Shown piece after piece: positions 51,769-59,796 of a stretch of 64,000 bases of DNA. Below the pieces are notes generated by a model. The model was not told where the DNA came from. It saw nothing but the letters and a program-made list of their open reading frames with translations, and did no database searches. This DNA comes from an uncultured bacterium (GTDB taxonomy: Bacteria > Patescibacteriota > Minisyncoccia > Phycocordibacterales > UBA9973), in the NCBI GenBank assembly GCA_937895515.1, contig CALAYS010000012.1:15853-79852 (forward strand), read 5' to 3'. Numbering within the stretch: the stretch's first letter is position 1; each line of letters opens with the position of its first letter. The translations under genes and the position numbers were made by a program.

Positions 51769-52563
51769 TTAACTTCCATTAACAGATAATTTTTTAAAAG
51801 CTTGAGTAGAAACAAAATAAGTAAATACTCCTAATACAATAATCCAAAATAAATTAATACCTACCCAAAATAAATACCTATCCATAAAATTTGGGTACAT
51901 AGCAAAAGCAATTGAATTCACAGCCCCAAAAGGAGAATATTCTGCAAATACTCTAAGACCTAAAGGGAAAAAAGCTACAGGTACCCAGGAATTTCCAAAA
52001 ATCATAATAAATTTAGATACAACTAAATAAACAGGATTACTATCCTCTAACCAAAAACTAGTGAGTCCACACAATATAAAAATAAAAGCATTTAAAATTT
52101 GACTCAATACGAAAATTAAAACAACACTAATTATAAAAATTATTGGATTTGTGTTAACCACAGGCCAACCGACTAATAGATAAGGAACAATAATTGATGT
52201 GATAAGAGCAAAAGTAAATGGTAATAAACCTTCACCTATTACGGTCAATAATTTTTGAGTTATATAACCCATTGGTTTAGTTAAATATACTTCTATATTT
52301 CCTGTTTTTACATCATTTTGAAAAACATTATGTAAGAGACGAAACCCTAACCAAAAAATAACATAATACATTGCCATGCTCCAAATTGTATTTGTTAGTG
52401 GAATTTTTAAACTAACATTAGGTGAAAGTAAATAAACATTTTTATATAAATAAAAAACAAAAATAAGAAAAACCAAATGATTAATCATTTGTGCAAATAA
52501 TTTTTTTCTTGTACTAAAAGTATTTTTAGCAACTACCCAAATATAAGTAAAATACTTATTCAT
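51769..52563 (-). CDS. ABC-2 type transporter permease (DUF990-like)
   Basis: 264 aa, about six transmembrane helices. 'DVKTGNIEVYLTKPMGYI' is the amphipathic coupling segment that recurs in its partner. Between the ATPase gene (4 bp) and the other permease (2 bp); together an ABC-2 exporter. Confidence 0.85.
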   Translation of the reverse strand: MNKYFTYIWVVAKNTFSTRKKLFAQMINHLVFLIFVFYLYKNVYLLSPNVSLKIPLTNTIWSMAMYYVIFWLGFRLLHNVFQNDVKTGNIEVYLTKPMGYITQKLLTVIGEGLLPFTFALITSIIVPYLLVGWPVVNTNPIIFIISVVLIFVLSQILNAFIFILCGLTSFWLEDSNPVYLVVSKFIMIFGNSWVPVAFFPLGLRVFAEYSPFGAVNSIAFAMYPNFMDRYLFWVGINLFWIIVLGVFTYFVSTQAFKKLSVNGS

Positions 52564-52567
52564 AAAA

Positions 52568-53302
52568 TTACAATTGGTTTACGTAGAATCCAGCAATAAC
52601 ATCTTCAAGTTCTCCATGCAAATCTCTTAATTCACTTGTTGGTTTATCAACTACAATTACACCGTGATTAACAATAATTGTTCGCTCACATACAGCGTCA
52701 ATATCCCCCACATCATGCGATGTAAGGAAAATTGTTACATTATTATCATCACGCAATTTAAGCAAAGTTTCTCTTAATGCTTGTTTAGCTAAGATATCAA
52801 GACCAATACTAGGCTCATCAAGGAAAAGTATTTTAGGTTTATGAATTAAAGCACAGGCAATTTCTACTCGCATTCTTTGACATAATGATAAAGTCCGAAC
52901 TGGTTGATCAATAAATTCACTTAAATTCAATTCTTTTTCAAGCTCTATAGTTCTTTGTTTTATTTCTTCTTTTTTTAAACCATACATTGCGCCATACAAT
53001 TTAAAAGTATCTTTTGCTGGAAGATTTGGCATTAATTGACTACGTTGTCCAAAAACTGTACCAATTTGACTAACAACTTTTCGGCGATTATTTTGAGGTG
53101 AAAAACCAAGGACTTTTATTTCCCCACTTGTAGGATGAAGTATACCGGTTAGCATTTTTATAGTTGTAGATTTACCAGCACCATTGGGACCAATAAAAGC
53201 AACACTTTCACCTTGTTCAATAGTAAAAGACAAACCATTTACTGCAACGGTTTTAGTCTTTTTGTTCTTAAATTCCTTAAATAAATCTTTAACTTCTATC
53301 AT
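52568..53302 (-). CDS. ABC transporter ATP-binding protein
   Basis: 244 aa. Walker A 'GPNGAGKSTT' (about 38-47), Q-loop 'GTVFGQRSQL', signature 'LSLCQRMRVEIACALI' (Gly of LSxGQ replaced by Cys), Walker B 'ILFLDEPSIGLD', H-loop 'LTSHDVGD'. Energises the two permeases downstream. Leaderless start: TGC-TATCAT, 6 nt, ATG. Confidence 0.92.
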   Translation of the reverse strand: MIEVKDLFKEFKNKKTKTVAVNGLSFTIEQGESVAFIGPNGAGKSTTIKMLTGILHPTSGEIKVLGFSPQNNRRKVVSQIGTVFGQRSQLMPNLPAKDTFKLYGAMYGLKKEEIKQRTIELEKELNLSEFIDQPVRTLSLCQRMRVEIACALIHKPKILFLDEPSIGLDILAKQALRETLLKLRDDNNVTIFLTSHDVGDIDAVCERTIIVNHGVIVVDKPTSELRDLHGELEDVIAGFYVNQL

Positions 53303-53308
53303 ATATTT

Positions 53309-53314
53309 ATGATA
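53309..53314 (-). promoter_or_regulatory. Extended -10, leaderless ABC exporter operon
   Basis: TGC-TATCAT on the minus strand, 6 nt (AAATAT), ATG at 53302. Confidence 0.55.
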
Positions 53315-53357
53315 GCACTATATAAAATAAAAACCAGTGTGCACATTAATGACTAAT

Positions 53358-54728
53358 TTATTTATTTTTTACTTGGTTTATAAATTTACTTATTTCAACA
53401 AGAGCTATATTTTGTTTTTCATTTGCAATATTTCTAATATTGCCCATAACTTTCTCTAAATTTATAAAATTATTTTCTTTATCAATAATAGGTTCTAAAG
53501 TAAAACCATATTTTGTGTTCAAATTATCATATTCTCTAAATAGTGCATCTAGAGAATCTTCTTTTTTACGAATAAGTTTTTTTATTGAATTAAAAATAAA
53601 ACAAATAAAAAAATCTATTCGGTAAGTTTCTGGGACAGAAATTTTTTGAGGATTAAAACCAATTATTTCACCCACTGGTAAATCAATATCCCCAAATATT
53701 TTTTTACTCTCTTTTGTAATAAAAGATGTTGATATGGGACAAAGATAATAATCAACCATAATTAATCCGACTTTTGTTTTATATAGTACAGAAGAAAAAA
53801 TACCATTTAGTGGAGCATTTTGAGGTGGTTCACAAATATGAATAACCTCTCCAACTTGATTATATAACTCAAAATGTTTTTCTGAAAAAGATTGAAATGT
53901 TTCATCATCAAAAGTAAACCAAATATCAACATCGCTAAAGTTGTCTGCTCTATTTTCAGAAATCGAACCAAATAAATGTCCTTCTATGGCAACATCTTTA
54001 AAAATTTTTGTGATTTTTTCTACTAGTTTACCTCTGCGACGAGATAAAAAAGAATATAATGGGAAATTAGGATAGCTACCTACCAGTGCATCAATATTTT
54101 CATCATAAAGTCCATGAAAACCAAAAGGTTTTCCATATACTTCTACTTTTGATTCAACACTAAATTTATGTGCCAGATCTGCAGGCGCAAATTTAATACC
54201 GGCTTTTTCAAATTCGTCTCTATACCAAACACACATTGCAACATCTTCGGGATGCTTTATTGGGATTTTACCATCATTTGAAAGTCTTGCTGATGTTTCT
54301 AAAAAATTTTTACTTCTAAGGCAAAAACCACCATTACCAACAATAAGTGTTCCTAAAGACTCTGGTGGAAAATTAAAATCTCTTATAGAAAAGTCAGCAA
54401 CAAGCCATGGTGCACCAATATAATCATATTTTAAAAATTCATCGGTCCAACTTTCTGGATTTAAAACAAAACCATCATATTGAACAAGTAATACATAATC
54501 GGTATCCACATATTTATAAAGATCTTCAATACAAAAACGAGAAAATTCATTAATTGAATCAATGTGCGGGATTTTGACTTTTCTAGTATCATCTGTTGGT
54601 AATGATGTAAGTAATTTTATTGCACCAAATTCTATATTTTGCTGAGATGCATTCATGGCTTCTATTAATCTTTCTACATTTACACAGTCGATACCAAGAA
54701 GAGTCACATTTGGAAGTTTTATTTTCAT
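53358..54728 (-). CDS. DUF5672 glycosyltransferase-like / nucleotidyltransferase fusion
   Basis: 456 aa. The N-terminal half is DUF5672-like: 'VQYDGFVLNPESWTDEFLKYD', 'YIGAPW', 'GNGGFCLRSKNF', 'HPEDVAMC' and 'FGFHG', usually a stand-alone GT-A-like domain. The C-terminal half starts a Pol-beta-type nucleotidyltransferase: 'HLFGSISENRADNFSDVDIWF' (about 251-271) with GS and DxD metal ligands, a later 'MVDYYL' third Asp, and a helical tail. Possibly modifies and nucleotidylates a glycan. Three bp behind dus. Confidence 0.75.
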   Translation of the reverse strand: MKIKLPNVTLLGIDCVNVERLIEAMNASQQNIEFGAIKLLTSLPTDDTRKVKIPHIDSINEFSRFCIEDLYKYVDTDYVLLVQYDGFVLNPESWTDEFLKYDYIGAPWLVADFSIRDFNFPPESLGTLIVGNGGFCLRSKNFLETSARLSNDGKIPIKHPEDVAMCVWYRDEFEKAGIKFAPADLAHKFSVESKVEVYGKPFGFHGLYDENIDALVGSYPNFPLYSFLSRRRGKLVEKITKIFKDVAIEGHLFGSISENRADNFSDVDIWFTFDDETFQSFSEKHFELYNQVGEVIHICEPPQNAPLNGIFSSVLYKTKVGLIMVDYYLCPISTSFITKESKKIFGDIDLPVGEIIGFNPQKISVPETYRIDFFICFIFNSIKKLIRKKEDSLDALFREYDNLNTKYGFTLEPIIDKENNFINLEKVMGNIRNIANEKQNIALVEISKFINQVKNK

Positions 54729-54731
54729 AAA

Positions 54732-55907
54732 TTATTGTTTCTTTAAAAATTCATTTATTACAATCTCAAGTTCGGTGACATTGTTTGTTGCCATTAATTT
54801 TTCGCGCAAGGTTTTAGCACCTACAAATCCATGGCAGTATGCTTTGAAATGCTTTTTCATAACGCTGTAGCTTTTTACATCGCCTAATTTTTTATTAAAT
54901 AGTTTTGCATGCTCTAGTAGTACGCGCATTTTTTCATCTTGCGGTACAGCGGAAGCTGTATATCGCATTGAACCCAATATTTTTTTAATCCATTTATTTG
55001 GTAAAATTTGGTAAACAAATTTAGGTAACCTTACCGGCCTTTTAACCACCATTCTATCCCAATCAAAAATCCATGGATTACCAAACACTGCTCGGCCTAT
55101 CATTACGCCATCTACTCCATATTTATTATATAATTCTTGCGCATGATTTAAATCCATAACATCCCCATTACCAATAATGATTGTTTCGGGTGAAATTTTA
55201 TTTCGCAATTTAATAACATCTTTAATGAGTTCCCAATTTGCTGGAACTGCAGACATTTCTTTCCTTGTCCTAACGTGGACAGTTAATGCATCAATATTAC
55301 AATTAAGCAGTATTGGCATCCATTCATTAATTTGAATAGTGTTGTAACCAACGCGGGTTTTAACACTAACGGGAATAATTGGTTTATTAAATTCTTGTGC
55401 ACCATCTTGCACCCCGCGCTTTACAGCATTTATAACAGCTACTGCAATTTCTGGTGTCTTTATCATACTGGCGCCGGCGCCTTGCTTCTCGATGGCTTTA
55501 TCGGGGCAACCCATATTAATATCCACCCCATCAAAACCCAGTTCAACTATTAATTTTCCAGCTTTGTACATTTTATCCGGATCAGCGGAAAATATCTGGG
55601 CAATTATTGGGCGCTGGTTTTCGGTATATTGCAAATCCTTAAGTAGCGCATCACGCCCCAATGAACAAAGTCCATTAGCTGAGACAAATTCTGTCCAAAA
55701 AACATCCGGACCCCCGCCTGCAGAAGCTATGCTAACAGCATTGCGGGCAGGCCCATTATTTTGTCCAGATCTTGAATAAATAGAAATCATTTCCCTAAAA
55801 GCCACATCTGTAACATCGGCCATTGGTGCTAAAACTACAATAGGCCTGTTTAAAGTATTTGATTTTTCTTTTAGTTTTTTCCAAAAATTTATATTATCAT
55901 TTTCCAT
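54732..55907 (-). CDS. dus: tRNA-dihydrouridine synthase
   Basis: 391 aa from ATG 55907. FMN TIM barrel: 'VLAPMADVTDVAFREM', 'VDINMGCPDKAIEKQGAGASM' with the catalytic Cys, 'VSVKTRVGY', 'IIGNGDV', 'GVMIGRAVFGNPWIF'. Reduces uridines in tRNA D loops. It is longer than usual: between the first strand and 'GPDVFWTEF' is an extra segment 'NGPARNAVSIASAGG' encoded by a GC-rich hairpin element also found in topA. Two bp-scale spacing to the next gene. Confidence 0.92.
   Translation of the reverse strand: MENDNINFWKKLKEKSNTLNRPIVVLAPMADVTDVAFREMISIYSRSGQNNGPARNAVSIASAGGGPDVFWTEFVSANGLCSLGRDALLKDLQYTENQRPIIAQIFSADPDKMYKAGKLIVELGFDGVDINMGCPDKAIEKQGAGASMIKTPEIAVAVINAVKRGVQDGAQEFNKPIIPVSVKTRVGYNTIQINEWMPILLNCNIDALTVHVRTRKEMSAVPANWELIKDVIKLRNKISPETIIIGNGDVMDLNHAQELYNKYGVDGVMIGRAVFGNPWIFDWDRMVVKRPVRLPKFVYQILPNKWIKKILGSMRYTASAVPQDEKMRVLLEHAKLFNKKLGDVKSYSVMKKHFKAYCHGFVGAKTLREKLMATNNVTELEIVINEFLKKQ
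55712..55753 (-). repeat. In-frame palindromic element in dus (PARNA element, copy 1)
   Basis: On the coding strand GCCTGCCCGCAATGCT, a short centre, GCATAGCT, then GCAGGCGGG: imperfect hairpin, GC-rich in an AT-rich gene, translated as PARNAVSIASAGGG. The same element, orientation and frame occur in topA. Confidence 0.8.
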
Positions 55908-55934
55908 TATTTTTCTTTTCAATACTTTTAATTT

Positions 55935-55975
55935 TTGAATTTCAATTTTGACTTTTGAATTTTGACTTATAACTT
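55935..55975. repeat. Simple repeat AAAGTCAAAATTC-type spacer
   Basis: Between ftsQ and dus the minus strand reads AAGTCAAAATTCAAAAGTC and continues in the same style: a low-complexity spacer whose unit AAAAGTC also appears three times in frame within topA (60107-60127). Confidence 0.55.
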
Positions 55976-56831
55976 ATATTTCACCTTTTTTCTTATATAC
56001 TACTTGCCCATCAAAACGCAAATCAACATACGCTAAACTATTTAAATTATCAAGTAAAAGTTTTTTAACAATTGGATCTTCTAGTGCAATACCCAGTGTT
56101 AAATGTATATCTTTATCTGTTGCTCCGTTTAAAACCCGAATGCGTGGTAAATTTGCAAATTCATCACCAGTATCCAGGAGTATTTCATCATAACCATTTG
56201 CGTAAACAAAACCATACACTGGCATACCATATGAACTAATTTCATCACCTAGTTTGGTTATTCGAACTATTTCTGTTGGGTCAATTATTTGTTGACCTAA
56301 GATGGGTACAGCTCCACCACTACTAAAAAAAGTAAACAATGGCATATACGGGTATTTAGGGGCAATAGACCCCGCTACCCCATTTGAATGAAGCAGCGCA
56401 CAACTAATACTGGGTTTATTTGACCCATCAAGTGGGCAATACATTGTTTGAAAAACTGGTTCCCCTATTTCAATTTTTAAATTATTACCAGTATGCACTA
56501 CAGCCGATGATAGCCGTGGAAAATTTTTTACAATTTCTTTTTGTAAAATATCTTTTTTAATAAACAAAATAGAATTTCGAGGTATTAAAAAATATTTGTA
56601 TCCTGATATTTTATTTTCTACAAATTTTTGAACTTCGGTATTATCTACCAAACCATTACCAACGACGCTAACACTACGCACCCGCAGAAATGGTTTACGA
56701 ATTACATAGAAAAAAGAAACAACTAATAGTAAAAAAATTATTATAAAAAATATTCTTTTGCGCCTTGCCCCAGCTTCACGTCTTTCGTAAAGTACTGCTT
56801 GTTTTTGTTTTACAAGGTCGCGACTATTCAT
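55974..56831 (-). CDS. ftsQ: FtsQ/DivIB-like POTRA protein
   Basis: 285 aa, bitopic: basic N terminus, one transmembrane helix (about 26-45), POTRA domain beginning 'VRSVSVVGNGLVDNTEVQKFV', then the FtsQ beta domain. Divisome assembly and regulation; it would partner the FtsL-like and FtsI proteins encoded in the other cluster. Two bp behind serS. Confidence 0.82.
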   Translation of the reverse strand: MNSRDLVKQKQAVLYERREAGARRKRIFFIIIFLLLVVSFFYVIRKPFLRVRSVSVVGNGLVDNTEVQKFVENKISGYKYFLIPRNSILFIKKDILQKEIVKNFPRLSSAVVHTGNNLKIEIGEPVFQTMYCPLDGSNKPSISCALLHSNGVAGSIAPKYPYMPLFTFFSSGGAVPILGQQIIDPTEIVRITKLGDEISSYGMPVYGFVYANGYDEILLDTGDEFANLPRIRVLNGATDKDIHLTLGIALEDPIVKKLLLDNLNSLAYVDLRFDGQVVYKKKGEI

Positions 56832-56833
56832 GT

Positions 56834-58102
56834 TTATTTTTTAGTTATTCTGTCTTTACCACCCATGTACGGACGCAAAACTTCGGGAATTATAATTGAT
56901 CCATCAGGCTGCTGATAGTTCTCTATTAGTGCTGCCGGTAAACGAGATGTCGCGCAAGCTGTGTTGTTAAGAGAATGAACAAAACGAAGTTTACCAGTCT
57001 CATCACGGTATTTAATGTTTAAACGACGAGTTTGAAAATCATGGAAATATGATGATGAATGAGTCTCACGGTATTTGTTTTGTGATGGCATCCAAGCTTC
57101 GATATCGTATTTTTTAACTTGACCTAAACCAAGATCCCCACCACAGTTAACAACAACATGGTATGGCAATTTTAATTCTTGCATTAAATGTTCAACATGG
57201 GCAGTAATCTCTTCATGCCATTTAACTGATTCTTCATGATTAGCTTCACAAAGTATGACTTGTTCTATTTTAAAGAATTCATGAACGCGGATTATACCCT
57301 TAGTATCAGCCCCATGCTTACCAGCCTCGGCACGAAAACATGGTGAGAAAGAAATAAACTTTTTAGGTAAATCAGATTGTTCAATGACTTCGTTCATATA
57401 GTAACCCATAGTTGCAACTTCGGCTGTACCCGCTAAATATTCGGATTCACCAACTTTATATAAATCATCTTCTGATTGCGGAAGCATCCCTGTACCAATT
57501 AATGATTCTTTACGGACAAGTGATGGCACAATCATAGGTGTGTAGCCAGCAGCTATAAAATAATTTAAAAAATACTGCCACAATGCAAAAAACAATTGTG
57601 CCCCATCATTTTTCATAAAGTAACCTCGAAAACCAGAAACTTTTATTCCTCGGTCAAAATCAACCATGTCTAAATTTTCCATTAATTCAATATGGTCTTT
57701 GGGTGCAAAATCAAATTTTGGAATTTCACCCCAAGATTTAATTTCTAGATTATCTTCATCGCTTTCTCCATCTGGCACAGAAACATCGGGCACGTTAGGG
57801 ACTTCTAACATCATCTTTTGCCAAGAAGTCATTATGTCTTTAAGCTCGGTTTCGTTTTTTTGTAAGTCTTCTTTTAAAAGAGTCATTTCTTTTATGATTT
57901 GCTCTTTCTCTTCGGGACTAGCACCCATAATAGAGAGTGATGCTTCGTTTTGTTCAGCTCGAAGAGACTCGACTATTTTAAGAATCTCAAGGCGTCTGTC
58001 GTCAAGCTTGATTAATTCATCCAAATCCAAAGTTATGTGCTTTTTAGTAATTGCAGATTTAACGATATCGGAATTTTCGCGTATAAATTTAATGTCTAAC
58101 AT
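56834..58102 (-). CDS. serS: Seryl-tRNA synthetase
   Basis: 422 aa, normal length. N-terminal helical arm (about 1-105), class II core with motif 2 'FSPCFRAEAGKHGADTKGIIRVHEF' region and motif 3 'LNNTACATSRLPAALIENYQ' at the C terminus. Charges tRNA-Ser. The start codon directly abuts the 3' arm of an inverted repeat whose other arm lies about 100 bp upstream, hinting at leader-based control. Confidence 0.96.
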   Translation of the reverse strand: MLDIKFIRENSDIVKSAITKKHITLDLDELIKLDDRRLEILKIVESLRAEQNEASLSIMGASPEEKEQIIKEMTLLKEDLQKNETELKDIMTSWQKMMLEVPNVPDVSVPDGESDEDNLEIKSWGEIPKFDFAPKDHIELMENLDMVDFDRGIKVSGFRGYFMKNDGAQLFFALWQYFLNYFIAAGYTPMIVPSLVRKESLIGTGMLPQSEDDLYKVGESEYLAGTAEVATMGYYMNEVIEQSDLPKKFISFSPCFRAEAGKHGADTKGIIRVHEFFKIEQVILCEANHEESVKWHEEITAHVEHLMQELKLPYHVVVNCGGDLGLGQVKKYDIEAWMPSQNKYRETHSSSYFHDFQTRRLNIKYRDETGKLRFVHSLNNTACATSRLPAALIENYQQPDGSIIIPEVLRPYMGGKDRITKK

Positions 58103-58219
58103 CCCGTTTAGAAGCAGGTCACGATCTAAATTTAGTATCGTTAATGCTTTAAATTAATTTAATAATAACCTTATTTATATATCTCCCATTTTAATCTTCG
58201 TGATCGTGGCTTCTAACGG
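58103..58219. repeat. Inverted repeat spanning the serS-dprA intergenic region
   Basis: CCCGTTTAGAAGC (58103-58115) pairs with GCTTCTAACGGG (58208-58219), one base bulged, with further matches inside (CACGAT with ATCGTG). In a serS leader RNA the hairpin's 3' arm would end at the start codon. No T-box consensus is visible. Confidence 0.55.
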
Positions 58220-58265
58220 GATAACATATGGCAATAGTATAGCAAAAATAGTAAAATATATAAAC

Positions 58266-59111
58266 ATGGAGATTCGGGAATTAAACAGTAATGAAATTCC
58301 AAAAAGATTGACTGAAATTTCTCAGCCGGCAAAAAGACTTTTTATTCGTGGAGTACTGCCACCAAATAATTTAAAAAATTTAGTTATTGTTGGGTCCCGT
58401 AAACACAGTAATTATGGTAAACAAGTAGTTTGCGACATTATAGCCGGGCTTGTTGGCTACCCTGTTAATATAGTATCCGGACTGGCACTGGGTATTGATA
58501 GCTTGGTCCATGAACAAGCACTAAAACATGGAATGTACACGACATCGTTTCCAGGATCGGGGTTAGATAAAAAATCTATTCATCCTCAGACCAATATAAA
58601 ACTAGCTGACAAGATTGTAGAGTCCGGTGGATGTTTGGTAGCGGAATTTCCACCAAATTTTAAAGCAACTCAATATAGCTTCCCTCAAAGAAATAGATTA
58701 ATGGCAGCATATAGTGATGCAGTACTAATAATTGAAGCGGAAGAAAAATCAGGCACATTAATAACTGCACGGTTAGCATTAGAATATAATCGTGATGTGT
58801 TAGTTGTGCCTGGGTCAATATATTCCGAAACTTCACGCGGGACAAATTATTTGTTATCTCAAGGTGCAATGCCGGTAATGTCCGCAAATGATGTTTTGTT
58901 GGCTTTGGGGTTTGATATTAAGTCCCCAATTAAACGCACTGATATATCAGATGATGAAAAAGTAATATTAGATATTTTACGTGAGCCAATGACGCGTGAT
59001 GAAATCATAAGAGAATGCGAAAACCCAGCCGATGAAGTAAATAGTTTACTTATGATAATGGAGCTCCGTGGATTAATAATTGAAGACGCGGGCTATTTCC
59101 GTAGAACTTGA
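58266..59111 (+). CDS. dprA: DNA-processing protein DprA
   Basis: 281 aa from ATG 58266. Rossmann-type DprA domain: 'VIVGSRKHSNYGKQV', 'SGLALGIDSLVHEQALKHG', 'GSGLDKKSIHP', 'FPPNF', 'FPQRNRLMAAYSDAVLIIEAEEKSGTL', 'VPGSIYSETSRGTNYLLSQGA'; C-terminal winged helix. The N-terminal SAM domain of larger DprA is absent. Loads RecA on incoming single-stranded DNA, suggesting competence. Confidence 0.93.
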   Translation: MEIRELNSNEIPKRLTEISQPAKRLFIRGVLPPNNLKNLVIVGSRKHSNYGKQVVCDIIAGLVGYPVNIVSGLALGIDSLVHEQALKHGMYTTSFPGSGLDKKSIHPQTNIKLADKIVESGGCLVAEFPPNFKATQYSFPQRNRLMAAYSDAVLIIEAEEKSGTLITARLALEYNRDVLVVPGSIYSETSRGTNYLLSQGAMPVMSANDVLLALGFDIKSPIKRTDISDDEKVILDILREPMTRDEIIRECENPADEVNSLLMIMELRGLIIEDAGYFRRT

Positions 59112-59112
59112 C

Positions 59113-59703
59113 ATGACTCAATATCGGTATAGAATATGGGTAAATTTAAACAACTATATTATGAACCAAAAGCAAAGAGATGAGTGGGATGGCGTAGGGA
59201 TGCCAGACACATGGGTATCTACAAAAAAAATTAAAACTGAAATTCTTAATCCTTCGATTGTAAGAGTCAAGGTTTCTAATGGAAAAAAATATTTAAACAT
59301 ACCATTATCGCTTGATTGGACAATCAATTGTTTTAAACTTGAGAAACAACTAAAAAAGTTTTTAAAACGAAAAGAGATTTTTGATTTAAAAAGTTTCTTA
59401 GACAATTATAAAAAACTTAATGATGACTGCCCTAAAAAAGTAATCATTTATTTGGAAAGTTTTAAACATGACATTGATGGAATAATAGCTGGGCCACCTT
59501 TTCAAGAAAAAGTTTTTAGAAGAATTAAAGATAATATTTCTGGAAACAGAAAAAGGCCCACTACAATTCAAAGGGCTTTTATGAATAGTCTGTATTTTTT
59601 TGAAAAGCTTTTTAATTTATGTAAAGAATTCAAAAATTATGTAAAGATTAAAGCAAAAGAACTTGAATTATACTGGGTGCCGATTTACCCATATATAAAA
59701 TAA
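59113..59703 (+). CDS. Hypothetical protein
   Basis: 196 aa from the ATG 1 bp after the dprA stop; the frame is open further upstream but overlaps dprA. Basic (many Lys/Arg), aromatic-rich, no transmembrane helix, and no recognised domain. Cotranscribed with dprA and closed by a good terminator. Confidence 0.6.
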   Translation: MTQYRYRIWVNLNNYIMNQKQRDEWDGVGMPDTWVSTKKIKTEILNPSIVRVKVSNGKKYLNIPLSLDWTINCFKLEKQLKKFLKRKEIFDLKSFLDNYKKLNDDCPKKVIIYLESFKHDIDGIIAGPPFQEKVFRRIKDNISGNRKRPTTIQRAFMNSLYFFEKLFNLCKEFKNYVKIKAKELELYWVPIYPYIK

Positions 59704-59723
59704 AACTTATACTTAGGATCTTC

Positions 59724-59750
59724 AGTCAGGCAACACTAGCCTGACTTTTT
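59724..59750 (+). terminator. Intrinsic terminator
   Basis: AGTCAGGC-AACACTA-GCCTGACT followed by seven T. Confidence 0.88.
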
Positions 59751-59796
59751 TTATTTTATTTGCAATTTAAAATAGTGTATAGTATTAATTATAGTT

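Noticed and set aside
58103..58265. T-box riboswitch before serS
   Set aside because: The conserved AGGGTGG-type antiterminator sequence and specifier loop are not visible.
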